Shown one piece after another: positions 55,301 through 64,000 of a stretch of 64,000 nt of DNA. The notes beneath the pieces are model-generated. The model made no database searches. It was not told where the DNA came from and saw nothing but the letters and a program-made list of their open reading frames with translations. The DNA lies in contig NW_026262701.1 of the NCBI RefSeq assembly GCF_021869535.1, forward strand, positions 50,719,278 to 50,783,277, read 5' to 3'. Made by a program: the position numbers and the translations under genes. The stretch comes from Mytilus californianus (taxonomy: Eukaryota > Mollusca > Bivalvia > Mytilida > Mytilidae). Position 1 is the stretch's first letter. The number at the start of each line of letters is the position of its first letter.

Positions 55301-58300
55301 TTAATGATCATTACTACTAGTGTCTTTAATGAAGATGGATAAGTAAGGGATCTAAAAAAACACCCACAAAAGAGGAAAGGTTTGCCCTTGCTGTTTTTTG
55401 TCATAATTCTTCATGGACTCCTTCTTTTCCCTTGTTGTTTGTCAGTTTATTTTTTTTTTGTCCTTGTTTTTTGTCACAATTCTTCATGGACTCCTTCTTT
55501 TCCCTTTTTGTATGTCAGTTTTTTTTTTTTTTTTGCAGGACAAGATTTTATTCCTAAAAATCTGCATATTTTTACCAGAGACCAAGGATTTGTATAGTAT
55601 ACAAATCCTTGCAGAGACCTTTAATTTTGTATATATGACAATAATTCAGTGATATTGTTTGCCTCAAATTACATTAGAAATACAGCTTTTTCCCCTGGAG
55701 AAAATTCCCAATTACTAAACAAAATGGCTTAAAATTCCTCACAATAAGTTGTACATTTTTGCCAAACAGTGATGGTATCAGTAGTAATGTATGTAAATTT
55801 CGTATTCATGTTATTATTTTGATATTATGAAAGCACTTTTGAGATCCAGGTTTCTGATTAGAATCATCACATCGTTTGTAACACACTTGGTTTTCAATGT
55901 ATTAAGTACCATCATTGTTTCCGTTTCTTTCCCCTTCCTCAAAAGTACCTTTCATGTTAAAAATGTCTTGACAATCATGGCTCCAAAATGAGATGAAATT
56001 GATAATAAAGAATAGAATTTAGTGATATGTATCATTTTTACTCTTTTCAATAACTTTTTAACTTCAGAACAATGATTTTTTTTGTATGAAAGTTCTTTGT
56101 TTTAAATATTGGATGTATCTCAGCTTCTGTACCAACTCATGATTTGATAACTGGTCTGGAACTTAATGTAATGACTTTGAAGTGGGTAGTAAATTTTGGT
56201 CAAAACCTTAATTTGAAGTAACATGTACATGTCAAAGTCATTTGGGGTTGAAAAATGATTAAAATATTTCTTTTTATACCACCAAGTTCACTTTGAAAGA
56301 GTACTCTGACATCAGACATGTTCATGATGTTGTATCTCAGTCTTCTGTGATTTAAGCACATTTTTGAAATAATACATATAAATTTAAGGCAGTGGATATT
56401 CTTCTGGCTAGCTGGAAAAATAGCAAAAAATGTCTATCCTTCCGGGCACCTGGAAGAATAGCTTTTCTCTGCTATTATGCTATAAGTCTGGCCATACATA
56501 AGAATGAATAATGAATATGGCCTTCGTTAGTGGTTATTCATGTTATTGTAGCATCCAATGGAGAATGTAGTGGCAAAAAATTTATCTCGCATGCAATCAC
56601 TGAGAATTGGACTATTCATTTTTTGCACATTCTCCGAGCAGACGTTACTGGTAATAAACTCAAGATAAAACGTTCTGGAAAATAGTAATAATGAATAAAA
56701 AAAAAAAAATTAAAACAGAATTATTATTGGAATAAACTTTCCATGTATCAACTTCGATTTATTTTTCTACTGGCTGTTCTATGGAACATGCTGATTCCCC
56801 GTAAATATAAACAGCTTGGCAAATGAGATAAAAAGAAGAATATCAACATCGATTGATATGCAACAAATACACTTTTGTGTAACTAATAGTTTTGACAAAA
56901 AATTGTGCAAAAAAGTTAACATTCATTCACTAAAACAAAATCAATATGCAAATAAAATCATGAAAATTACTTCATAGTATACAGCATATTCAGAATTTTT
57001 TTTATGCTAAGGGAATGGGAAGGGGGCAAAAGTGTCTCTCCTTTTTTTCTTCCTGCAAGGTTAGGAGTCAGACCACTGATTTATGGCTTCAATGGACATC
57101 TACATATGTATGATTCTTAAAGAAGATCCTGAATTTGTCATTTCCTTGAAGTTTGGTTCCAACGAAGTCATCAAATGATTTTGCACGATTTTTTTATTCA
57201 AAATGTGCGATGATTTTTAACACATAGAAAATAAGAGAAAAGGATAGGCACATGTAAACTGCCACCAAAGTAAGATTGTGTTTACGATAGCAAAAACATA
57301 ATATTTTTATACGACTGCAAAAAAAAATTTTTGGATCGTATAATGGTATGATGTCGTCGTCGTCTGAAGACACACTGGTTTGCGGACAATAACTTTAATT
57401 TAAGTGAATGGATCTCTATGAAATTTTTTAAGAAGGTTCAATACCACAAAAGGAAGGTTGGGATTGATTTTGGGGATGATGGTCCCAACTGTTTAGGAAT
57501 TAGGGGCCCAAAAGGGGCCCAAAACAAGCATTTTTCTAGTTTCAGGATAATAACTTGTGTATAAGTATTTCGATTGCTCAGAAATTGTACCACAATGTTT
57601 AATACCACAAGTATAAGGTTGGGATTTATTTTAGGGGTTATGGGGCCAACAGTTTAGGAATTAAGGGCCAAAAAGGGGCCAAAAACTAGCATTTTTCTTG
57701 TTTCCAGACAATAACTTGTGTGTAAGTGTATGGATCTCTCTGACATTGTACCACAAGGTTCCATATAACAAAGGAAAGGCTGTGATTGAGTTTGGGGTTA
57801 ATTGCCCCAAACATGTAGGAATTAGGGGCCAAAAAAAGGCCAAAAACAAGCAATTTTCTAGTTTCCAGACAATATGGATCTCTCTGAAATTGTACTACAA
57901 TGTTCCATACTACAAAGGAAAGGCTGGGATTGAGTTTTGGGGTTATTGCTCCAAGGGGGGTTTCAAAAAGTTGGGGGGGGGGGGATTTTTTTCCAATTTT
58001 TTTAAGGGATTCATATTTTTTTTTCAAATTTTTTTCAAATTTCGAATTTTTTGAAAAGTTTCAAGAAGAAATCTTCAATTGCACGGTATTGCGCAATAGA
58101 TTTGAAAGATCTTTGAACACATTTATTTTGTGTCAGAAACCTATATTATGTCAAAAATTTGATCACAATCCAAATTCAGACAGTATCAAGCTTGAATATT
58201 GTGTCCAAATTTGCCCAACTGTTCAGGGTTCGACCTCTGCGGTCATATCAGGCTGCGCTCAGCAAAGCATTTTATTTTTTAATTGAGACCATAAATAAAA

Positions 58301-61300
58301 CTTAATAAAAAAAGGATGGGTTCAAATCTCACCACTTCTCCCTCTCAGTTTCAAAAAGAGAAGTCACTTCTCCCTATGATTCTGAAGTAGTGTGAGCCCT
58401 GCCCCAACCCTGGTCTTCTATTCCCAGTCCAGGCATATATAAGTGCATGTTCATAGATCTCTGTTGTAGTAGAACTTAGAAATAATTCGTCCAAGTATAT
58501 TTTTTTTTAATTGTTTTCCTGTGAATTGTTGTTATGCGTTTTGCCTCCATTGATACGTGAGTCATGGAGTAAATCAGCAATTTCAGTTTGATTTCACACT
58601 TTTTGTAATATTAGAAACACTTAACAAGTGATATAATTTGTGAAAAGACAATTAATAAATTACACTATCGTTCATGAATCACGGTACTCAGTAATTCAAT
58701 AAATTACACCATCGTTCATGAATCCTGGTACTCAGTAATCCTCTCTGTTTACGTGCACACGCTAAAGTTCTGGAGTATGTCCTATAGAAATTTATTTAAA
58801 AGCAGTCACAAGTCAGGAGCCTCTGGCCTTTGTTAGTCTTGTATCATTTTTATACGACCGCAAAAAAATTTTTGTGGTCGTATATTGGTATGACGTTGGC
58901 GTAGTCGTCGTCGGCGTCCGTTGTCGTCGTCTGGCGTCGTCCGGCGTCGTCCGAAGACACATTGGTTTTCGCACTCTAACTTTAGTTTAAGTGAATGGAT
59001 CTCTATGAAATTTTACCACAAGGTTCAATACCACAAAAGGAAGGTTGGGATTGATTTTGGGGGTTATGGTACTAACAGTAAAGGAATTAGGGGCCAAAAA
59101 TAAGCATTTTTGTAACTTCCAGACATAACTTGTGTGTTAGTGTATGGATCTCTCTGACATTGTACCACAAGGTTCCATATCACAAAAGGAATGCTGGGAT
59201 TGATTTTGGGGGTAATTGCCTCAACATTTTAGGAATTAGGGGCCAAAAAAGGGGCAAAAAACAAGCATTTTTCTAGTTTCATGACAATAACTTGTGTGTA
59301 AGTATATGGATCTTTCTGAAATTGTACTACAAGGTTCCATATCACAAAAGGAAAGCTGGAATTGAGTTTGGGGGTAATTGCCGAAACGTTTAGGAATTGG
59401 GGGCCAATAAGGGGCCAAAAATAAGCATTTTTCTAGTTTCAGGACAATAACTTGTGTGTAAGTGTATGGATCTTTCTGAAATTGTACTACAAGGTTCCAT
59501 ATCACAAAGGGAAAGCTGGGTTTGAGTTTGGGGGTAATTGCCCTAAATGTTTAGGAATTTGGGGCCAAAAAGGGCCCAAAAAACACATTTTTATATGCCC
59601 GTTTACGGGACGTATTATGGTATACCTCTGTCCGTCCGTCCGTCTGTCCGTCCGTCGTCAACATGTCGGACATTAACTCATAAACGCTTTAACCAATTTG
59701 CATAAAACTTTGGTGAATTGTTTATATCTATTGACGTGAGCTCCCTTTCGTTTTTTATAAATTTTGAATATTACGTTTCTGAGTTATGGGGTTTTATTCA
59801 TTAAAAAAAGGGGGATTTTCCAGTTTTCGGACAATAACTCAAGAATGCTTTCACCAACTTGCAAGAAATTGTGGTGAATTGTTTATATCTATTGACATGA
59901 GCTCCCTTTTGATTTTTATAAATTTTAGATTTTACGTTTCCGAGTTACAGGGTTTTATTCATAAAAAAGGGGGATTTTCCAGTTTTCTGACAAAAACTCA
60001 AAAATGCTTTCAGCAGTTCTTATGAAACTATGGTGAATTGTTTATATCTATTTAAGTAAGCTCCCTTTAGAATTTTATAAATTTTACATTTTACATTTCT
60101 GAGTTATGGGGTTTTATTCATTAAAAGAGGGGGGATTTTCAAGTTTTCGGACAATAACTCAAAAATGCTGTCAGCAATTCTCATGAAACTTTGGTGAATT
60201 GTTTATATCTATTGATGTAAGCTCCCTTTTGATTTTCATAAATTTCTAATATGACATTGAGAATTAATTGAACTTTATTTGTTTATAGTCTGACAACAGA
60301 TTTACTAAGTATTGCGCAACAGCACAGTGTATTGCACAACAGCAAGAAATCTTTAATTGAATATAAATTCAATTCATATAAACAATTTCAAGTTCTTTGA
60401 CTACATTTATTCAGAAACCTGTAATATGTCAAATATTTAATTACAATCCAAATTCAGACCTGTATCAAGCTTGAATATTGTGTCCATTTTTGCCCCAACT
60501 GTTCAGGGTTGGACCTCTGCGGGCGTATCCAGCTGCGCTCAGCGAAGCAGTTTATTCTAAATTCCAGACAATAACTTGTGTTCAAGTGTATGGATCTCTC
60601 TGAAATTGTACTGCAAGGTACCATACCACAAAGTGAAGGCTGGGATTGAGTTTGGGGGTGATGAATCATTAGGGGGTTCAAAAAATTTGGGGGGGGGGGA
60701 TTTTTTTTTTTCCTTTTTTTTCTTTTTTTCCTTTTTTTTTTCTTTTAAAATTTTCCTTTAAAGTTGGTTATTTCTGATTTATATTTAAAAGCAAATAATA
60801 ATAATATGGTAGGAGATACACACCAAACAGGATGTGTAAATTATTATATAGTAAGTATTGTGCAATAGCAAGAAATTTTCAATTGCACAGTATTGCACAA
60901 TAGCAAGAAATCTTCAATTGCACAGTATTGCGCAATAGCAAGAAATTTTCAATTGCACAGTATAGCGCAATAGCAAGAAATATTCAATAGCACAATATTG
61001 CGCATTAGCAAGAAATTGTCAATTGTACAGTATTGCGCAATAGCAAGAAATATTTAATTGCACAGTATTGTGCAAAAGAACTTCGTATACCGGTAATTGC
61101 TTATTTCTTGACCAATTTCAATGGGGTTTTATTCTTGAATTCTTGGGGTTCTATAATATGCTGAATCTAACCGTGTATTTAGTTTTTGGATTTTGGGCCC
61201 CGTTTTTAAATTGGTCCACATTGAGGTCCAAAGGGTCCAAAAATTAAACACTGTTTGATTTCATCAAAAATTGAATTATTGGGGTTCTTTGATATGCCGA

Positions 61301-63489
61301 ATCTAACCGTGTATTTAGATTCTTAATTTCTGGTTCCATTTTCAAATTGGTCTACATTAAGGTCCAAAGGGTCCAAAATTAAACTTAGTTTGATTTTAAC
61401 AAAAATTGAATTCTTAGGGTTCTTTGATATGCTGAATCTAAACATGTATTTAGATTTTTTATTATGGGCCCAGTTTTCAAGTTGGTCCAAATCGGGGTCC
61501 AAAATTAAACTTTGTTTGATTTCAACAAAAATTGAATATATGGGGTTGTTTGATATGCTGAATCTAACCATGTATTTAGATTTTTGATTTTTGGGCCCCG
61601 TTATCAACTTTGTCCACATTGAGGTCAAAAGGGTCCAAAATTAAACTTTGTTTGATTTCATCAAAAATTGAATTCTTGGGGTTCTTTGATATGCTGAATC
61701 TAATCATGTATTTAGATTTTGGATATTGGACCATAATAGGTGAATGTCCAATTTAAAATTTTTAAGTACTTAGACCACATTCATTCTGTGTCAGAAACCT
61801 ATGCTGTGTCAAATATTTAATCACAATCCAAATGCAAAGCTGTATCAAGCTTGAATGTTGTGTCCATACTTGGCCCAACTGTTCAGGGTTCGACCTCTGC
61901 GGTCGTATCAAGCTGCGCCCTGCGGAGCATTTTATTAATTTTAGTTTCTTGTGTATAATTTGGAGTTTAGTATGACGTCCATTATCACTGAACTAGTATA
62001 CATATTTGTTTAGGGGCCAGCTGAAGGACGCCTCCGGGTGCAGGGGTTTCTCGCTGCATTGAAGACCCATTGGTGGCCTTCGGTTGTTGTCTGCTCTATG
62101 GTCGGGTTGTTGTCTCTTTGACACATTCCCCATTTCCATTCTCAATTTTACATTCTCTCTAATTTTCTTTAGGACAACTTTAAAGATAAATCATGATCTC
62201 AAAATCTCAAAACGGCCATTGCATACACACGTTTGCAATCGGACACCTCATCCGGGATGCTTTCCACGCCACATGATACTTCTGTTGATATTGAACATTT
62301 GTGCATCCGAAAACGGATGGTCGGAAAAATAGAGATATTTAGCTATTCTTCCAGCTAGCCGGAACAAAAGACACTCAGTATATTTACATGCATTTTTTAT
62401 TATTAATTGTTTTGGCTTTTAACTAGCTGTCAGTAACTGCGAGTACTCTCAAATCGTACTTTCTTGTTTATTTGACCTGTTGATACTAATTGTATTGCTT
62501 TTTTGTTATTTAATGTTAATCAGGGTTATATCTGGTCTATACACCAGCTTTGATAAGTGTTTGGTATAACTATAAATTTTCACTACGTACTATGAACATC
62601 AAAATTATTTATTTTGTAAAAATATTTCGTTTCTCTATTGGTACTGTACATGTATACCTAACAACAAAATTATTTTCATTTACCTGCGTTTAAAGTTATT
62701 GCAAATGGCTGATATTTTTGTTCGATCATATTGTTTTTCTTTAATTGTTTAACATTTCTTACCGATATATAACATGTTACTTTTATTATTCTTCCCTTAG
62801 TTTATTTATTTTGTATTTACATTGTGTCATAGGTCAAATTTATTTGTTCAGTGTATGTTCAATGGTGTTAATATGTCCTTTGATTGAGTTAAGCTATTTC
62901 AGTTGATATTTTATAGTGTGTCTTTCTATGTTGTGATGTTACACTATTTTTTCAGAAAAAGGGTGAAGGTTTGGTACCATTAAAACGTTTAAACCCGCTG
63001 CATTTGTTTGCACCTGTCCTAAGTCAGGAATCTGATTTTCAGTAGTTGTCGTTTGTTGATGTGGTTCATAAGTGTTTCTCGTTTCTTGTTTTTTATATAG
63101 ATTAGACTGTAGGTTTTCCCGTTTGAATGGTTTTACACTAGTAATTTTTTGGGGCCCTTTATAGCTTACTGTTCGGTGTGAGCCAAGGCTCCGTGTTGGA
63201 AGACCGTACTGTGACCTATAATGGTTTACTTTTATAAATTTTGACTTGGATGGAGAGTTGTCTCATTGGCACTCATACCACATCTTCTTATATCTATATA
63301 GTATAAAAAATTTGATCAAAATGTATTCGATGAAAAATTTTAATATTTATTTATATTTTTTTCAGAATAGTAATAGATACATTAAAAGAAACAGAATCTA
63401 GTAGAAAATGTTTCAGGATGGTAGGAGGAGTTTTAGTAGAACATACAGTAGAAGGTGTATTACCTGCATTAACTAATCATAAAGAACAG
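52220..63489 (+). CDS. PFDN2: Prefoldin subunit 2, exons 1 and 2 (3' end outside window)
   Basis: Exons 52220-52344 and 63366-63489 join in frame to 83 codons. The product reads MAAKGKGKTQEQIVAGFQEL at the start; exon 2 gives IVIDTLKETESSRKCFRMVG and VLVEHTVEGVLPAL. This follows human prefoldin 2 closely (IAGF.LRQ.QR..ASK, VIDTLKE...RKC.RMVGGVLVE.TV..VLPAL). It is a beta-type subunit of the hexameric cytosolic chaperone that hands actin and tubulin to CCT: an N-terminal coiled-coil helix, then the beta-hairpin region around residues 60-75. The human protein has about 154 residues, so the C-terminal helix must lie on one or more exons beyond the right edge. The donor is the less usual GTTAGT. 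The start is the first ATG, in context AAAATGG. Confidence 0.93.
52585..53051 (+). repeat. 467-bp repeat, left copy
   Basis: It begins AGGTGTAATACCACCATTGA and ends GATTTGGTGGTATTACACCT, so each copy has its own 16-bp inverted ends (AGGTGTAATACCACCA). By eye only one base differs from the right copy (GTATGATC against GTAGGATC). Confidence 0.9.
53953..54419 (+). repeat. 467-bp repeat, right copy
   Basis: Same orientation, same length and same inverted ends as the left copy. Such similarity means either a recent event or ongoing gene conversion. Confidence 0.9.
54460..54600 (+). repeat. ACTTGTATGCAAATTTG repeat, longer copy
   Basis: Matches 18650-18745 and continues through two TTGACGTCA sites (54543 and 54573), palindromic CRE-like octamers. 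It starts 40 bp after the composite unit. Confidence 0.55.
55387..55525 (+). repeat. Tandem duplication, about 88-bp unit
   Basis: AATTCTTCATGGACTCCTTC with CTTTTCCC occurs twice (about 55406 and 55480), each followed by GTATGTCAG/GTTTGTCAG and a long T run. The frames through it (55382-55652) are T-rich and not believable as coding. Confidence 0.65.
57305..58275 (+). repeat. TACGACC minisatellite element, copy 1
   Basis: It starts TTTTTATACGACTGCAAAAA, then has about four units of 130-150 bp with GTATGGATCTCTCTGA, ACCACAAGGTTCCATA and GGAATTAGGGGCC. A G-run (57970-57981) follows, then the shared 3' module ending GACCTCTGCGGTC and CAGCAAAGCATTTTATT. ORFs on both strands (57661-58286) come from the unit repetition. 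Confidence 0.75.
58804..58846 (+). repeat. Left part of an interrupted AGGGGCCAGCTGAAGG repeat
   Basis: AAGTCAGGAGCCTCTGGCC and TTTGTTAGTCTTGTATCATT are the left flank of this family, as read in reverse at 63930-63965. The rest resumes at 61936. Confidence 0.7.
59589..60555 (+). repeat. TATGCCC minisatellite element nested in the TACGACC element
   Basis: TTTTTATATGCCCGTTTACG begins it and GCGAAGCAGTTTATT ends it. The host sequence is interrupted between AACACATTTT and TCTAAATTCCAGACAATAAC, which is normally GCATTTTTCTAGTTTCCAG. Otherwise it closely matches 16409-17345. Confidence 0.75.
60854..61078 (+). repeat. 35-bp tandem array, six units plus part
   Basis: Unit AGTATTGCGCAATAGCAAGA plus AATTTTCAATTGCAC. 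Six units of exactly 35 bp run from 60854 to 61063 with a partial seventh; I see 1-5 changes per unit. There are no unique spacers, so it is a minisatellite. TTGCGCAA is a recurring palindrome within it. Confidence 0.85.
61090..61735 (+). repeat. About 130-bp tandem array, five units
   Basis: GATATGCTGAATCTAACC (with variants) recurs at about 61150, 61291, 61427, 61552 and 61688, each with TTGGGCCC or similar and GGTCCAAAGGGTCCAAAATT. The reverse ORF 61323-61628 follows the unit period and is not a gene. Confidence 0.8.
61936..62150 (+). repeat. Right part of the interrupted AGGGGCCAGCTGAAGG repeat
   Basis: Resumes with AATTTTAGTTTCTTGTGTAT and runs to CCCCATTTCCATTCTCAATT, matching 10640-10855 almost base for base. 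Confidence 0.75.
63135..63300 (-). repeat. GCCAATGAGACAACT dispersed repeat, variant
   Basis: GGCCCTTTATAGCTTACTGT, GTGAGCCAAGGCTCCGTGTT and GAGAGTTGTCTCATTGGCAC are the reverse of the 41283 copy. It ends 65 bp before PFDN2 exon 2. Confidence 0.65.
63366..63489 (+). CDS. PFDN2: PFDN2 exon 2
   Basis: 124 nt, acceptor TTTTTTTCAG, donor GTGAGT. It completes Glu42 and encodes residues 43-83, leaving in phase 0. The sequence IVIDTLKE..SSRKCFRMVGGVLVEHTV is diagnostic. Confidence 0.93.
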
Positions 63490-63708
63490 GTGAGTATATA
63501 AATAATATAGTTCATAATTGACATTAGAGTGGTACTAGTTTGATGATATACACTGAATCAAGCTAATTTTTCTCTCGTTTCAATTACGGTAAAAATGATG
63601 TAAATATTAGAATGGCAGACATTGAGAAAATATTTGTTAAAGATATTTACCACAAATACAAATCACACTTTTGGTAAGAAATAAAAAGTGAATCACATAT
63701 AAAAATAA

Positions 63709-63965
63709 AATTGAGAATGGAAATGGGGAATGTGTCAAAGAGACAACAACCCGACCAAAGAGCAGAAAACAGCCCAAGGCCACCAATGGGTCTTCAACAA
63801 AGCGAGAAAATCGAGCACCCAGGCTTCAGCTGGCCCATAAACAAAAATGTGTACTAGTTCAGTGAAAATGGAAGTCACACTAAACTCCGAAACATATAAA
63901 TAAACTAAGATTAAAAAAAACATAATAGACTAACAAAGGCCAGAGGCTCCTGACTTGGCACATAT
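63709..63965 (-). repeat. AGGGGCCAGCTGAAGG dispersed repeat, inverted copy
   Basis: AATTGAGAATGGAAATGGGG through CAGGCTTCAGCTGGCCC to CAAAGGCCAGAGGCTCCTGA is the whole family in reverse. The reverse ORF 63735-63923 lies inside it. It is in the PFDN2 intron after exon 2. Confidence 0.75.
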
Positions 63966-64000
63966 ATATATTTGCAAATTGAGTATATTGTGAATTAAAT

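Larger units (their letters stand above)
58847..61935 (+). repeat. TACGACC minisatellite element, copy 2, inserted into another repeat
   Basis: It starts TTTTTATACGACCGCAAAAA and ends GCGGTCGTATCAAGCTGCGC followed by GGAGCATTTTATT. It holds about five units like those at 57390, then the nested TATGCCC element (59589-60555), more units, a G-run (60691-60699), the 35-bp array (60854-61078), a 130-bp array (61090-61735) and the 3' module. Confidence 0.7.
52345..63365 (+). other. PFDN2 intron 1 (11.0 kb)
   Basis: The intron contains the 467-bp repeat unit (52585-54419), the ACTTGTATGCAAATTTG repeat (54460), and a poly-C tract (about 55071-55082). It also holds an 88-bp tandem duplication (55387-55520), the nested repeat complex (57305-62150) and further dispersed repeats. 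Between 55600 and 57300, and between 62370 and 63130, I see only AT-rich sequence. Confidence 0.7.

Noticed and set aside
57661-58286. Overlapping open frames on both strands
   Set aside because: They follow the period of the 130-150 bp repeat units, and the same peptide text recurs at 58921-59676. They are by-products of the minisatellite.
60854-61078. CRISPR array
   Set aside because: The 35-bp units are contiguous with no unique spacers, and the genome is animal. It is a minisatellite.
61323-61628. 101-codon reverse-strand frame
   Set aside because: It repeats the same peptide twice with the period of the 130-bp array.
62150-62350. Possible exon with reading TAIAYTRLQSDTSSGMLSTP
   Set aside because: The stretch has coding-like composition, but it has no clear donor, sits in the PFDN2 intron next to dispersed repeats, and would break the PFDN2 frame. 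The evidence is too thin.
56397-62365. Large element bounded by inverted CTATTCTTCCAGCTAGCC-like text
   Set aside because: Similar words occur at 56400-56460 and 62340, but the interval is fully explained by independently bounded repeats, so the pairing is probably coincidental.

Overview
The window is intron-rich, AT-rich metazoan DNA. Its dispersed repeats look like those I remember from bivalve molluscs, most likely a marine mussel of the genus Mytilus. That assignment is from memory and was not searched. No bacterial, viral or organellar genes were seen. Four protein-coding loci can be supported, and most of the rest is mobile-element and minisatellite DNA.

Layout. (1) 1-8.6 kb, + strand: the 3' end of a gene whose 5' part lies left of the window. 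A three-exon cassette occurs three times. Copies 1 and 2 are a tandem segmental duplication of about 2-3 kb each. Copy 3 is diverged but keeps one reading frame through all three exons, giving a hydrophobic segment followed by a Cys cluster. (2) 8.6-14.5 kb: no gene seen. (3) 14.5-19.6 kb, + strand: a complete three-exon gene for a 422-residue protein I cannot name. (4) 19.6-25.5 kb: repeats, plus one isolated candidate terminal coding exon at 23989-24098. (5) 25.5-51.95 kb, - strand: a 13-exon gene whose exon phases all match and join to a 709-residue protein, probably the PROSER3 ortholog. Its introns hold two hAT-type elements with perfect 8-bp target duplications, several foldback elements, minisatellite-bearing elements and LINE remnants. 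(6) 51.95-52.22 kb: a 266-bp divergent promoter. (7) 52.22 kb to the right edge, + strand: prefoldin subunit 2 (PFDN2), exons 1 and 2, separated by an 11-kb intron. That intron holds a 1.8-kb unit with near-identical 467-bp terminal repeats and a three-layer nest of repeats.

Gene relationships. PFDN2 (cytosolic chaperone) and the PROSER3-like gene are head to head and probably share a promoter carrying a YY1-like motif. The other two loci show no functional link. All splice sites were assigned by eye from GT/AG signals and frame continuity. No transcript data were available.

The best candidates for follow-up are the triplicated terminal-exon cassette, the unnamed 422-residue protein, the two upstream ORFs in the PROSER3-like leader, the 467-bp repeat unit, and the shared design (minisatellite core plus 3' terminal hairpin) of several repeat families.
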